NCBI GenBank assembly: GCA_013813775.1
Contig: JACCRE010000213.1
Span: 1-33,665, forward strand
Source: Planctomycetaceae bacterium
GTDB lineage: Bacteria > Planctomycetota > Planctomycetia > Planctomycetales > Planctomycetaceae
Length of the DNA: 33,665 bases
Direction: 5' to 3'
The notes below the pieces were generated by a model that had not been told where the DNA came from, ran no database searches, and saw nothing but the letters and a program-made list of their open reading frames with translations. The translations under genes and the position numbers were made by a program. Shown piece by piece: positions 18,431 to 28,300 of the stretch; position 1 is the first letter of the stretch; each line of letters starts with the position of its first letter.

Positions 18431-19168
18431 CTCAAAGTGCCTCCGGATCTGGCAACCTGTCTAACTTGACGCCGCTGCGGCAAAGGGACGCGGGTGAACG
18501 TCGAATCCTACATTCTTCTACCGGGGAGATCCCGAGAGGCATCATTTGGCATGCCTCATTTTCGATGAAGACGTGCCTTCTTCCATTGCGTTTAGAGTCT
18601 TTGCCGCCATCATGCTCAGACCGCACCGGGACGCACGATCCACTCTTTTTCGGCGGCGAATTTGCCAGATTCTTGAAACACGACTCGTAAATCGTGATCC
18701 AGGAGATGGCGGTCGGATCAAACTTTGCATGGCTGCTGATTCGGGCAAGGAACCCAATCGGAGTTTGAGTGTCTGACGGAGGGGCACATTTCTCCAAGAT
18801 CCGCGTCGCGCAAGCGAACCTCGATAAGAGTTGTTGACCACACTCCGAAGGATCGTGATAATGGCTGTTGAAAACTTCTGGCGACCCGCATGTCAGAATG
18901 GGCCGGCGGTTCATTTACCTGTGTAAGGCGTTGTCGTATCGAGCAAGTTCCTGAATTGGATCGAGCCTAGTGGACCGGCGACGTTTTCAGCCCCGGCCAC
19001 GCACTTGCGATAGAGATCGACATCAGCTCTCTCACCTGCAGGAACCGCAGTAAGCCTACCGCTGCCTCTGCGAAATCCACAGCGTGAATACTTTTCACCA
19101 ACGCTCGGGCTGCGATTCACGTAGACCGATCAAACCACCTAGCGGGCGCACGAGGCGAGACCGAAACT
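18431..19168. other. 738-bp gene-poor divergent region
   Basis: No coding region with recognisable homology lies between the SDR (minus) and the ArsR gene (plus). Three unconvincing frames exist: minus 18432-18914, minus 18911-19120 and a 26-codon plus frame at 18890-18970. Features I can point to are a strong sigma70-like plus-strand promoter at 18834-18862 and an inverted repeat GAGGCAT-N8-ATGCCTC at 18536-18557. The region could hold divergent promoters and operators, a small RNA, or the decayed remains of a gene. The minus-strand promoter for the pterin/pABA operon should be here but I could not identify it. Confidence 0.5.
18834..18862 (+). promoter_or_regulatory. Sigma70-like promoter pointing at the ArsR gene
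   Basis: TTGACC (18834-18839), a 17-bp spacer and GATAAT (18857-18862) match 5 of 6 consensus bases in each box. The predicted start near 18869 lies 300 nt before the ArsR start codon, so the transcript would have a long leader or include a small RNA or peptide. Confidence 0.6.
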
Positions 19169-19561
19169 ATGATTGCAAACGTGATTGAACCAGAAACGAT
19201 GGACGCGCGAAACGGGTTTCCAGAGTTGCCGACGCACCTGGAGAAGGACCTTGTCCAGGTCTTCAAGCTCCTGTCGGACGAGACCCGCCTGCGCATTCTG
19301 CTCTACCTCATGCGTGAGGGCGAGTTGCATGTGACGGCTCTCTGCGAGAAGCTTGGGCAGAGCCAGCCGGCCGTCAGCCATCATCTGGCCCTATTGCGAG
19401 TCGCGGGTCTCATCGAGGCTCGCCGCGACGGCAAGCATAACTACTATTCGATTTGCCGGAACCACTTCCAGCAGTTGATGGGGGAACTCTTCAGCAACAT
19501 TCGCGACCCTGAGACGGAACAGATCCGGTTTGAGGATTTCGTGCTGACGCAGGGCGTCTAG
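19169..19561 (+). CDS. ArsR-family winged-helix transcriptional regulator
   Basis: A 130-residue ArsR/SmtB-type repressor. The core reads LVQVFKLLSDETRLRILLYLMREGELHVTALCEKLGQSQPAVSHHLALLRVAGLIEARRDGKHNYYSI: helix-turn-helix recognition helix SQPAVSHHLALL, then the beta-wing RRDGKHNYY. The alpha-3 metal site ELCVCDL of ArsR is replaced by ELHVTALC, with one Cys and no second, so metal sensing is unsupported. Targets are unknown; likely candidates are its own long promoter region or the divergent pterin operon. I used the ATG at 19169; a second ATG at 19199 would shorten it by 10 residues. A U-tract terminator ends the unit before carA. Confidence 0.92.
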   Translation: MIANVIEPETMDARNGFPELPTHLEKDLVQVFKLLSDETRLRILLYLMREGELHVTALCEKLGQSQPAVSHHLALLRVAGLIEARRDGKHNYYSICRNHFQQLMGELFSNIRDPETEQIRFEDFVLTQGV

Positions 19562-19584
19562 TTTTCTGCGGAGTTTGAAATGAC

Positions 19585-19616
19585 GAGGCCGCCGACTTCG
19601 GCGGTCTCTTTTTTTT
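19585..19616 (+). terminator. Intrinsic terminator after the ArsR gene
   Basis: An 11-bp stem (19585-19595 with 19598-19608, one G-U pair, CCGCCGA/TCGGCGG core) is followed directly by eight T (19609-19616). This is a standard Rho-independent terminator. Confidence 0.9.
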
Positions 19617-19667
19617 GAGAGGAGCCTTTGTTACAGAAGGCATCACCGCCCCCGCCTGCTCTCGATC

Positions 19668-20801
19668 ATGTCGCGCACCGCGAAACTTGCTCTCTCTGAC
19701 GGAACCGTTTTCACCGGCACCGGCTTCGGTGCCGACGGCGAGGTCTTCGGCGAGGTCGTGTTTAACACGAGCATGACCGGCTATCAGGAAATTCTGACCG
19801 ACCCTTCGTATTGCGGTCAGATCGTGGCAATGACGTACCCGCAGATCGGCAACTACGGCGTGAATGCCGAGGACGTCGAAAGCGGCGGCATCGCCTGCCG
19901 CGGGTTCATCATTCGGGAACTGTGTGAGCTGCCGAGCAACTTCCGCTCGGTGAAGTCGCTCGATGCCTATCTCTCAGAACACGGAGTCATCGGGCTGGAG
20001 GGCATCGACACGCGAGCTCTCGTCCGACGGCTACGAGTCCGCGGCGTGATGACGGGCGTCATTTCCACCACCGACCTCGATGACGCTTCGCTCATCGAAA
20101 AAGCAAAACGCAGTCCCGACCTCGTCGGCATCGACTACGTCAAAGAAGTCATGCCGCAAACACGATCGGAATGGGCTGATCCCCTGCCGGAGCTGGGCCG
20201 CGCGTTCGGGGGCTCCGCTGCGACAGGCGATGCCTCCAAAACAAATCGACACGTCGTCGCCGTCGACTACGGCATGAAGTGGAACATCCCGCGGTACTTG
20301 CGCGAGACCGGCTGCCGAGTCACCGTCGTGCCGGGCACCGCGACGGTTGATGAGATCCTCGCCCTTGAGCCGGACGGCGTCTTCCTGTCGAACGGACCGG
20401 GCGATCCGCGGCCACTCGACTACGCGATCGGCACGATTCGGGGGCTGCTGGGCAAGAAACCCGTCTTCGGCATCTGCTTAGGCCACCAGCTTCTCGGTCT
20501 CGCTGCCGGTGCGGAAATCTACAAGCTGAAATTCGGTCACCGCGGCGCGAATCAGCCCGTCCTCGACAAGCGGACGGGCAGGGTCGAGATCACGAGCCAG
20601 AACCACGGATTCGCTCTCGTCGCCGATACGATGCCCGCCGACCTCGAGGTCACGCATGTGAATCTCAATGACGGCACGGTCGCAGGCATCCGGCACAAGC
20701 GGGCTGCCGCATTCGGCGTGCAGTACCACCCGGAAGCATCAGCCGGCCCGCACGACAGCAACTACCTCTTTCGTGAATTTCTCGCCCTGATGAGTCCATA
20801 G
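19668..20801 (+). CDS. carA: Carbamoyl-phosphate synthase small (glutaminase) subunit
   Basis: A 377-residue protein that hydrolyses glutamine and channels ammonia to CarB, making carbamoyl phosphate for pyrimidines and arginine. The N-terminal CPSase domain (ALSDGTVFTGTGFGADGEVFGEVVFNTSMTGYQEILTDPSY) and the C-terminal class I amidotransferase domain are complete. The triad is C270 (FGICLGHQLLG), H354 and E356 (QYHPEAS). carB is not in the window. ndk follows on the same strand after about 50 nt. The spacing from the ArsR terminator is only 52 nt and no clear promoter is visible in it. Confidence 0.98.
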   Translation: MSRTAKLALSDGTVFTGTGFGADGEVFGEVVFNTSMTGYQEILTDPSYCGQIVAMTYPQIGNYGVNAEDVESGGIACRGFIIRELCELPSNFRSVKSLDAYLSEHGVIGLEGIDTRALVRRLRVRGVMTGVISTTDLDDASLIEKAKRSPDLVGIDYVKEVMPQTRSEWADPLPELGRAFGGSAATGDASKTNRHVVAVDYGMKWNIPRYLRETGCRVTVVPGTATVDEILALEPDGVFLSNGPGDPRPLDYAIGTIRGLLGKKPVFGICLGHQLLGLAAGAEIYKLKFGHRGANQPVLDKRTGRVEITSQNHGFALVADTMPADLEVTHVNLNDGTVAGIRHKRAAAFGVQYHPEASAGPHDSNYLFREFLALMSP

Positions 20802-20852
20802 AACTCCTCTCGCAGAACTTCTTCGCTCCTCCGACCGACGGTTGTGATCCCG

Positions 20853-21320
20853 ATGGCCCTCGAACGCACCCTGATCCTTGTGAAGCCCGATGCGGTTCAG
20901 CGAGGACTCACCGGCCGCATTCTCGCGCGGCTCGAAGATAAAGGCCTGAGGCTCGTGGGCCTCAAGCAAATGCGAGTGACGCCGGAACTCGCGAAGAAGC
21001 ACTACGCCGAACACGTCAGCAAGCCGTTCTATCCCGCGTTGGAAGAGTTCATTACGTCAGGCCCCGTCGTCGCTGCGTGTGTCGAAGGCCCCGAAGCCGT
21101 GAGCGTCGTGCGAACCTTAATGGGCCCGACCAACGGACGGCAAGCAGCGCCCGGAACGATCCGCGGCGACTACGGGCTGTCGCGGCAGATGAACCTGATC
21201 CACGGCAGCGACGGACCGGACGCCGCGAAGCGAGAGATCGAGCTGTACTTCACGCCTGAAGAACTATTCGATTTCGCTCAACCAACGGCGGCATGGCTGT
21301 ACGCGAGCGACGAGGCCTAA
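20853..21320 (+). CDS. ndk: Nucleoside diphosphate kinase
   Basis: A 155-residue enzyme that transfers the gamma-phosphate of ATP to NDPs through a phosphohistidine. The active-site His is H117 in NLIHGSDG, the family motif, and [14 protein letters not shown] opens the protein. Arg residues for nucleotide binding ([18 protein letters not shown]) are present. I chose the ATG at 20853; an in-frame GTG at 20844 would add three residues. It is slightly longer than typical (about 140-150) because of a C-terminal tail ([17 protein letters not shown]). It lies downstream of carA and convergent with sucD. Confidence 0.97.
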   Translation: MALERTLILVKPDAVQRGLTGRILARLEDKGLRLVGLKQMRVTPELAKKHYAEHVSKPFYPALEEFITSGPVVAACVEGPEAVSVVRTLMGPTNGRQAAPGTIRGDYGLSRQMNLIHGSDGPDAAKREIELYFTPEELFDFAQPTAAWLYASDEA

Positions 21321-21354
21321 GTAACGAGCGGGACTGTCGGTCCTTAGAAGGCTC

Positions 21355-21370
21355 CCACGGAATTCTGTGG
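21355..21370. other. Near-perfect 16-bp palindrome between convergent ndk and sucD
   Basis: CCACGGAATTCTGTGG reads as its own reverse complement apart from one G/T pair of positions, which would be a wobble pair in RNA. There is no loop or U-run, so it is a poor terminator; it might mark the boundary of the convergent genes. Confidence 0.3.
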
Positions 21371-21404
21371 CCACCGTCGAATCGCTTATAATCTTCACTC
21401 GCGC

Positions 21405-22295
21405 TCACTTCATCGCCCGCTTCATCGCCGTACCCATGTCGGCCGGGCTGTCGGCGACTTCGACGCCTGCCGCTCGCAACGCTTGGATCTTTTCGGCCGC
21501 GGTGCCCTGCCCGCCGGAGATGATCGCGCCGGCGTGGCCCATGCGTTTACCGGGAGGAGCCGTCATCCCAGCAATGAATGCGGCGCAGGGTTTTGAGATG
21601 TTGGCCTTGATGTACTCCGCCGCCTCGATTTCGGCGGTGCCGCCGATCTCGCCGATCAGCAGGATCGCTTCCGTCCCTGGATCGGCTTCGAACATCTCGA
21701 GCAGGTCGATGAACGTCGTGCCGATGATCGGATCGCCGCCGATGCCGACGGCGGTGCTCTGACCCAGGCCAAGATTGCCGAGCTGCCAAGCGGCTTCGTA
21801 CGTCAGCGTGCCGCTCTTGCTGATCAGGCCGACCTTCCCCGGCTGGTGGATGTAACCCGGCATGATACCGATCTTGGCGACTCCGGGAGTGATCACACCG
21901 GGACAGTTCGGGCCAACGAGACGGCTCTTGGTGGTCGCGACGTAATCATAGGCCTTCACCATATCGAGCACGGGAATGCCCTCAGTGATCGCGACGATCA
22001 GATCCATGCCGGCGTCGGCCGATTCCATGATCGCGTCGGCGGCGAACGGCGGCGGCACGAAGATCAGGCTGCAATTCGCACCAGTTTTCTGTCGTGCCTC
22101 TTCAACCGTGTTGAACACCGGAAAGCCGTCGATTTCGGTGCCGCCCTTGCCGGGCGTCACACCGCCGACGATCACGTCGTCGTCGGGGCGATGCTCAGCC
22201 GCATACGCGCGGCATTGCTGACTGTGGAACAGCCCCGCCTTGCCGGTGATGCCCTGGGTGATGATCTTCGTGCTCTTATCGACGAGAATAGACAT
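21405..22295 (-). CDS. sucD: Succinyl-CoA synthetase (ligase) alpha subunit
   Basis: A 296-residue subunit with the CoA-binding N-terminal domain ([39 protein letters not shown]) and the ligase domain. The phosphohistidine is H254 in [12 protein letters not shown]. It works with SucC to interconvert succinyl-CoA and succinate with NTP formation in the TCA cycle. It follows sucC by 109 nt on the same strand, the usual order. Its length is typical. Confidence 0.98.
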   Translation of the reverse strand: MSILVDKSTKIITQGITGKAGLFHSQQCRAYAAEHRPDDDVIVGGVTPGKGGTEIDGFPVFNTVEEARQKTGANCSLIFVPPPFAADAIMESADAGMDLIVAITEGIPVLDMVKAYDYVATTKSRLVGPNCPGVITPGVAKIGIMPGYIHQPGKVGLISKSGTLTYEAAWQLGNLGLGQSTAVGIGGDPIIGTTFIDLLEMFEADPGTEAILLIGEIGGTAEIEAAEYIKANISKPCAAFIAGMTAPPGKRMGHAGAIISGGQGTAAEKIQALRAAGVEVADSPADMGTAMKRAMK

Positions 22296-22404
22296 AAGTA
22301 CGATCAGCCGACGGCTTCCAGCTATCGAAAGCGAAATAGGGGAGACGAACGGCCCTGTATGCGCAAGAGGTGAGAGGTGGGACGCTGACGGTCAAACGCG
22401 ACGG

Positions 22405-23592
22405 CTACTTTTGGAGCGACGCCACGACTTTCTTCGCAGCATCCGTCAGATCGACGGCGGTCGTGATCGACTTGCCCGATTCCGCGAGCATCTTTCTGGC
22501 GAGTTCGACGTTCGTCCCCTCCAGCCGAACGACAAGGGGCACTTTGAAGCCGATCTTGTCATAGGCCTCCAAGAGCGCCGTCGCGATCGTGTCGCACTTC
22601 ATGATGCCGCCGAAGATATTGACGAGCACCGCCTGCACGTTCGCATCGGCCAGGATGATGCGAAACGCCTCGGAGACCTGATCGACGCTCGCACCGCCGC
22701 CGACGTCGAGAAAGTTCGCCGGCTCGCCCCCGTGGAGCTTGATGAGATCCATCGTGCTCATCGCCAGCCCGGCTCCGTTGACGAGGCAGCCGATGTTGCC
22801 GTCGAGTTTGACGTAGCTCAATCCGGCGTCGGCCGCCCGCACTTCCGCCGGCTCCTCCTCCGCCAGATCACGCAGCTCGGTCGCCTCCTTGTGGCGAAAC
22901 AAGGCGTTGTCGTCGAAGGTGACTTTGGCATCGATCGCGATCAAACGACCGTCACCCGTCACGACCAGCGGATTGATCTCGGTCATCGAACAATCGTGAT
23001 CGAGAAAGAATCTCACGAGCTTGGGCAGGAACTCGGCGGCGCTGCGGATCGCCTGCCCTTTGAGCCCGAGCCGAAATGCGAGCTTCGTCGCCTGAAAGGC
23101 ATGTAGCCCGTAACCGGCGTCGATGGGTTCGCGAAGGATCTTTTCGGGCGAATGAGCGGCAACTTCTTCGATGTCCATGCCACCTTCGGACGACAGGATC
23201 AGCACGGGCCGTCGCGACTCGCGATCGACGACCACTGCGGCGTAAAGCTCAGCCGCGATGTCCAATCCTTCTTCGACGAAGAGCGTCTGGACAGTCTTCC
23301 CTTCCGCACCGGTTTGGATCGTGACGAGCGTCCCGCCGAGCATGCGGCTCGCGTTCGCCTTCGCTTCGTCCGCACTGCGAACCAGCACGACACCGGGTTG
23401 TTCGGGCTGCTCTTTGAAACGCCCCTTGCCGCGGCCGCCGGCATGAATTTGCGACTTCACGACGGCGAGCTTTCCATTGAGTTGCTTAAAGGCCTCGGCG
23501 GCCTCGGCGGCACTCTTGGCGACCACGCCGCGCGGCACGGCGACGCCGGATTTCGCCAGAAGTTGCTTCGCCTGGTACTCGTGAATCTTCAT
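22405..23592 (-). CDS. sucC: Succinyl-CoA synthetase beta subunit
   Basis: A 395-residue ATP-grasp subunit. It begins [22 protein letters not shown], the family start. [13 protein letters not shown] forms the nucleotide-binding loop, EINPLVV the metal region, and [13 protein letters not shown] the CoA/phosphate-transfer loop. Together with the downstream sucD it forms the TCA-cycle heteromer. It is probably transcribed from a promoter in the short gap after purA (23593-23696). Confidence 0.98.
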   Translation of the reverse strand: MKIHEYQAKQLLAKSGVAVPRGVVAKSAAEAAEAFKQLNGKLAVVKSQIHAGGRGKGRFKEQPEQPGVVLVRSADEAKANASRMLGGTLVTIQTGAEGKTVQTLFVEEGLDIAAELYAAVVVDRESRRPVLILSSEGGMDIEEVAAHSPEKILREPIDAGYGLHAFQATKLAFRLGLKGQAIRSAAEFLPKLVRFFLDHDCSMTEINPLVVTGDGRLIAIDAKVTFDDNALFRHKEATELRDLAEEEPAEVRAADAGLSYVKLDGNIGCLVNGAGLAMSTMDLIKLHGGEPANFLDVGGGASVDQVSEAFRIILADANVQAVLVNIFGGIMKCDTIATALLEAYDKIGFKVPLVVRLEGTNVELARKMLAESGKSITTAVDLTDAAKKVVASLQK

Positions 23593-23696
23593 CCGACGCG
23601 CAATCTCCCGTCAGCCCAGCCGATCGAGCGTAAAGTCGCGGGCATGATAGCCGTGGCCGGAACGAGGTGCCACCAACGCCAGTCCAACGTCGAAAC

Positions 23697-24980
23697 TCAG
23701 ATTATGATGGTCTGATCGCGATCGGGACCCACGCCGACATACGCGATCTTCGGCCCCACGAGTTCCCGCACTGCGTCGAGATAGGCGCGGGCATTTTTGG
23801 GCAAGTCGGCGAGCTTTCGCACGCCGCTGGTGTCTTCGCTCCACCCCGGCAGCGTTCGGTAGACAGGCGTCGCGGCGGCCAGATCGTCGACCTGGCTCGG
23901 GAAATCCGTCGTACGCTCACCGCCAATCGCGTAAGCCTCACAGATCCGAAGTTCCGTGAAGCCGTCGAGCACGTCCATGAGCGCCACCGCGAGGCAGTCC
24001 ACGCCTGCCAGTCGCGCGGAATAGCCGGCGGCGACCGCGTCGAACCAGCCGCAACGCCGCGGGCGGCCGGTGACCGTGCCGTACTCACGACCGCGCTCAC
24101 GAATGCGCTGCCCCGTCTCGTCGTTCAGTTCAGTCACGAACGGGCCGCCTCCCACGCGCGTCGTATAGGCCTTCACCACTCCGAGCATGCGATCGATGTA
24201 GCGTTCGGGAACGCCGCTGCCGGGATGGATGCCGCAACCAGACGCATTCGAACTCGTGACGTAGGGAAACGTGCCGTGGTCGATGTCGAGCAGGCTGCCC
24301 TGTGCGCCTTCAAACAGGATCCGCTTCTTCGCGGCGACGGCTCGATGCAGAAACGCTGTCGTGTCGGTCACATAGGGGCGCAACCGCTCGCCGTACTCGA
24401 CGTACTCCTCACACAAGACGTCAGGATCGAAGGGCTGATGCGACGAGTCAAACGCCTTGAGCAACACGTTCTTGTCGACGACGATCTCGCGAAGCCGCTT
24501 TCGCAACACGTCGGGACGGAGAATGTCTCCCACGCGAATCGCATGCGTGCGACCGTACTTGTCGCGGTAGCAGGTGCCGATGCCGCGCATCGTGGTGCCG
24601 ATGGCCTCGCCCTGCTGGCGGCGCTGCTCAAGGATCGCCTCTTCCCGCATGTGATAGGGAAATATCACGTGCGCTCGATCGGAGATGAGCAAGCGGCCTT
24701 CGGGGCTGCCGAGTCGGCCCGCGATTCCTGAAATCTCGTCGAGCAGCGCCTTGGGATGAATCACGACGCCCGTGGCGATCACGCTCGTCACCTGGGGACT
24801 CAGGATCCCTGCCGGCAAAAGCGAGAGCTTGAACGTCTGTCCGTCCCGAACGACGGTGTGGCCGGCGTTATTGCCGCCAAGATATCGAACGACGATCTCG
24901 TGATCCGCCGTCAGCAGATCGACGAATTTACCTTTGGCCTCGTCGCCCCATTGAAGCCCGATCACCGCGGTCGCCGACAC
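23697..24980 (-). CDS. purA: Adenylosuccinate synthetase
   Basis: A 427-residue enzyme that makes adenylosuccinate from IMP, aspartate and GTP in AMP biosynthesis. The catalytic D13 (QWGDEAKGK) and H41 (NNAGH) line up with the known residues. The IMP/GTP regions [39 protein letters not shown] and PVYRTLPGW are present. Two positions differ from the E. coli consensus: GDEAKGK instead of GDEGKGK in the P-loop-like segment, and TTMRGIG instead of TTGRGIG. The start is GTG (rc of 24978-24980) preceded by an AAAGG element. The neighbours sucC/sucD are same-strand but unrelated in function. Confidence 0.97.
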   Translation of the reverse strand: MSATAVIGLQWGDEAKGKFVDLLTADHEIVVRYLGGNNAGHTVVRDGQTFKLSLLPAGILSPQVTSVIATGVVIHPKALLDEISGIAGRLGSPEGRLLISDRAHVIFPYHMREEAILEQRRQQGEAIGTTMRGIGTCYRDKYGRTHAIRVGDILRPDVLRKRLREIVVDKNVLLKAFDSSHQPFDPDVLCEEYVEYGERLRPYVTDTTAFLHRAVAAKKRILFEGAQGSLLDIDHGTFPYVTSSNASGCGIHPGSGVPERYIDRMLGVVKAYTTRVGGGPFVTELNDETGQRIRERGREYGTVTGRPRRCGWFDAVAAGYSARLAGVDCLAVALMDVLDGFTELRICEAYAIGGERTTDFPSQVDDLAAATPVYRTLPGWSEDTSGVRKLADLPKNARAYLDAVRELVGPKIAYVGVGPDRDQTIII

Positions 24981-25325
24981 TGTCTTCGCCTTTCAATCCC
25001 CGAGAAAAGAACTCGAACGCTGGAATGCACGAGCGCCTTGAGAAGTCATGTTCTCCGCCGGCGCATCGATCCGACCGTCGGCGACTTCGCCGGCTCCCAG
25101 AACGGTCAGCATGACCTTCGTAGCTTGTCACACCGTGACCTTCGGATGCCGCTGGCTCCGCCAGTGCGAACGGCGTGCTGCCTCCAGTGGCAAAAGCGCT
25201 GGCAGAGCCAGTGGCACCCAAGACGAAGATGACTTTGTGATAGCGCAACAAGGCACGCAGCCGACAAAGCGGAGCAGTGTATGCGATCGTGACCAGCGAC
25301 GGGAGTCTGACGACTCGACAAGCTT
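24981..25325. other. 345-bp intergenic region with a palindromic repeat
   Basis: No gene is visible. It separates the purA start from the stop of the giant PQQ protein gene, both minus-strand, so it should contain the purA promoter, which I could not pinpoint. The main feature is the palindromic repeat at 25147-25217. A short direct repeat, TGACCTTCG, occurs twice nearby (about 25110-25140). Confidence 0.6.
25147..25217. repeat. REP-like palindromic element
   Basis: Two 21-nt arms (25147-25167 and 25197-25217) are reverse complements at 18 of 21 positions. Each arm is itself palindromic (CTGGCTCCGCCAG and CTGGCAGAGCCAG). The intervening 29 nt holds a third small hairpin (TGCC-N6-GGCA). This clover-like arrangement is typical of intergenic REP/BIME-type repeats; similar CTGGC..GCCAG repeats are, from memory, common between genes in planctomycetes. 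Only one copy is in the window. Confidence 0.6.
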
Positions 25326-28300
25326 CTAGTTCGCTTCGGATGCCGCCGACGTCGCCGCAGCCTCGTCCAGACTGGAATCAGACACGCGTGGAACCGCCTG
25401 GAGCCGCAACCGGGTGTTGTACGACGTCAGTTCAATGGAACGTCGTTCCGGCTGAACCGAGAACCCGCGGAATACCGGCGTCGAGGTCATGAAGTGCGGT
25501 TCGTCCAGAACTGGCTCGCCGGTCCGCTTATCGAGCGCGAACAAGTTTACTTGCCACACATTCTGATTGCCTTTCTGCGTCCGCTCGTTGTCGACGAACA
25601 ACAAGACGGGCGTTTGCGCGAATTCCTCGCACAGCATCCTCCGACCGGAGATTTCACGCCGCCAGAGAAGATCGCGAGACGATTTGTCGAAAGCGAAGAT
25701 TTCACCGCTCGTGGAAATCGCCGACAAATCGCTGAACGCCGAGCCGACTCGGCCGACGTTGACCACCAGGTAAACTCCGTCAGCGTCTTCGAGCAACACG
25801 ACATCGCTGCGACGGCGCAGCGCCTCCGCTGGCACGGTGCCAAGGGTCGACGCCTCGCCTGTCGCCGCGTCGAACGAAACGAGTCGACCGTCGTCAGGAG
25901 TCAATACTCGCAACCCACCATCGGAGGCGAGATCGAAGAGGGTTTGCGGCGGAAACGTCTTCGACCAGACGACTTCGTCCTCAAACGGATCATATAATGA
26001 GAGGGCGGCGCCTCCTCCAACTCGCAAGCCCAACAAGCGAAGCGTGGGTTCTTCAGTCGCCAGGAGAAGTCGATCGCCAACGACGGCGACCACGCTCTCG
26101 AGCTTGGAGGCAGCCTGCGGCAGATCAATGTCCTGGCCATCGAGGGCCCGCAGCACTTTCCCTTGCCGACCGCCGCGGGGCAGCACGTAAAGGAGGCTTT
26201 CGGTGCCGACCACCGTCGCACCGCGCGGCAGATCGGTGCGAGACCAACGCTGCTCACCGGTAACAGGATCAAGCACTGACAGATCGCGCCGCCCCTGAAT
26301 CGCGACATACGAGGCGTTTGCGGCCGCTAACGAGCCTTGTGATCGCATTCTCGCGACCAGCCCCGCTGTCGAAGCTAAACCACCGGCCGGCCGCATCGCA
26401 GCGACCGATGTTTCTTGTGAAAAGCGGACGGTCGCGTCCTCCGGCATCGGCATCGACCAGAGGACGCGACCTTCAACGGGCGAGATCGCCTGCAACACGC
26501 CGCGATACACGACGAACAGCACGTGACCGTCTGCGGACACAAGCGTTCGAGTCCCCGAGCGATGGCCGACGTGTAGCGGGATGACCTGATGGAGTCCGAC
26601 GCCGTCTGGCCCCGAAACCGCCATTCGATCGGGCTGCAGCAACCGCACGGAACGCTCGTGAAAGAACGGTAACTCAGCGAACGAAGGACGCAGATTTGCC
26701 GACTGCTCGACGGCGACATACCCTCCGGAACGCACGACGTTCAGCCGAAAATGGCCCCAGAGATTCGTCTCGCCTGACAGTACTGCCGGGCTCGCGTTGT
26801 CTCGCGATGCACCAAGCGTCTTCCCGTCAGCGAGAACCAATGCCGGGTCGAACGACGCCGCCCGATCAAGCCAATGCCGGGCATCGCCCGCGAGTCCCCT
26901 GCCCTGAGCCGCCGAGGCCAGCGCGAGCAACGCTCCGGCCGCAACCGAGCCATCGGGATGGCGTGACAACCGCAACAGCCGTGCTTCCGCCTCTGCGAAC
27001 CGACCGGCAGCGAGGTCTACGTCTGCAAGCCGTCGCTCCAGTTCAATGGCGGCGGGATGGAAGGCGAACACCGCCGCAAACCGTGCCGCCTCAACCTCCG
27101 ACGCAGATTCCACTGCCTCTCGAATCAGGCGATCGATGCCGGCTCGGGCAGGATCTTCAGCCTTGTCCCAAAGATCTTTGGACCGCCCGGAGAGCCAGGG
27201 ATCGAGGCGAATCGTCCTCCGGCCACTGTCTTCGCTGAGAATCCTGCTTTCGTCGGAGCCGAGCAGCGCGAGGTACGCCTTTGCCGCATTAACGAACTCC
27301 GACGCGTCGAGATGCCGATCCGCATCGAGCCGGCGTACCAGAAATCGTTCATCAGACGTGCGAGCCATGGCGGTCAGCTCCTCGAGCCGGCCGCCATGCG
27401 TTTGTGCGTCCAGTTCGACAAGCGCGGAGAAGATGTTCCAACGCAGCGTGCGCAATCGCTCTGCCTGATTTTGGGGAACAGGGTTTCCGCTGAGCCGGTC
27501 CAGCGTCTCGGCTGCCGCGATCAGTTGCCCGTCCGCATGCTGAAGCTGCGCCCGCCGAATCAACGCCTCGACGTCGGCTGGATTCTTCTGGAGCTGTTCC
27601 TCGACGGCCCGAACGAGTTCGCTTCGCTCTTCAAAGGCGGTGAGACCATCCATCGAAAGCGACAGCAATGTCCCGCGATACAACAGGAGATTGCCGAGCG
27701 AGCCTTCGCCAGGCGGCAGCGGCATCTCTTCAATCGTCTTCCCATTTGCAAGATCGACTGTGAGCAAGCTTTCGCCGCGCAGCGGCAGATAAAGGCGATC
27801 GGCGGTCAGCACCGCACGGCCGGACGGCGCGCCCGAACCCGCCGGCAGCGGCGCCGACCAACGCGTCGTCCCCGTTTCGGTGTCAACAGCCTCCACCGAT
27901 CTCACGCCCACAATGATCAGCAACTCGTCAGTCACGCCGGCGAGGTAGAGACTCGTACCCTTCCCTCGCTGCCAAACCAGATCGCCGTTATACAGATCGC
28001 GGCAAATGACATGTGCGTCTTCGGCGGGGGTAAAGAACACCTTGCCTTGATGAATCACCGGGGCAGACGGTCCCCAACGGTTGCTGAGCGATGAGGGGCT
28101 GACGACCGAGCTCTCCGCATTGGCATCACCGCCCGGTCGCGGCGGCGAATGCCGCTCGGCCCAAAGAATTGAACGGCTGGCTTGCTCGATCGCGACGAGC
28201 CAACCCACGGTGGTCGGGCAGACGATGACGCCGTCAGCGGCAGCAATTTGAGCCGGCCAGAGCCGACGGATCGGATCCTGGGCGATCCCCATCTGCGCCT

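Noticed and set aside
18432-18914. 160-residue minus-strand reading frame upstream of the SDR
   Set aside because: No recognisable domain, irregular codon use by eye and no ribosome-binding site; treated as non-coding.
18911-19120. 69-residue minus-strand reading frame
   Set aside because: It could be the remnant of a gene, but nothing in it is recognisable, so there is no support for calling a pseudogene.
21387-21392. Perfect TATAAT on the plus strand
   Set aside because: There is no -35 element at the right distance and it would only drive antisense transcription into sucD.
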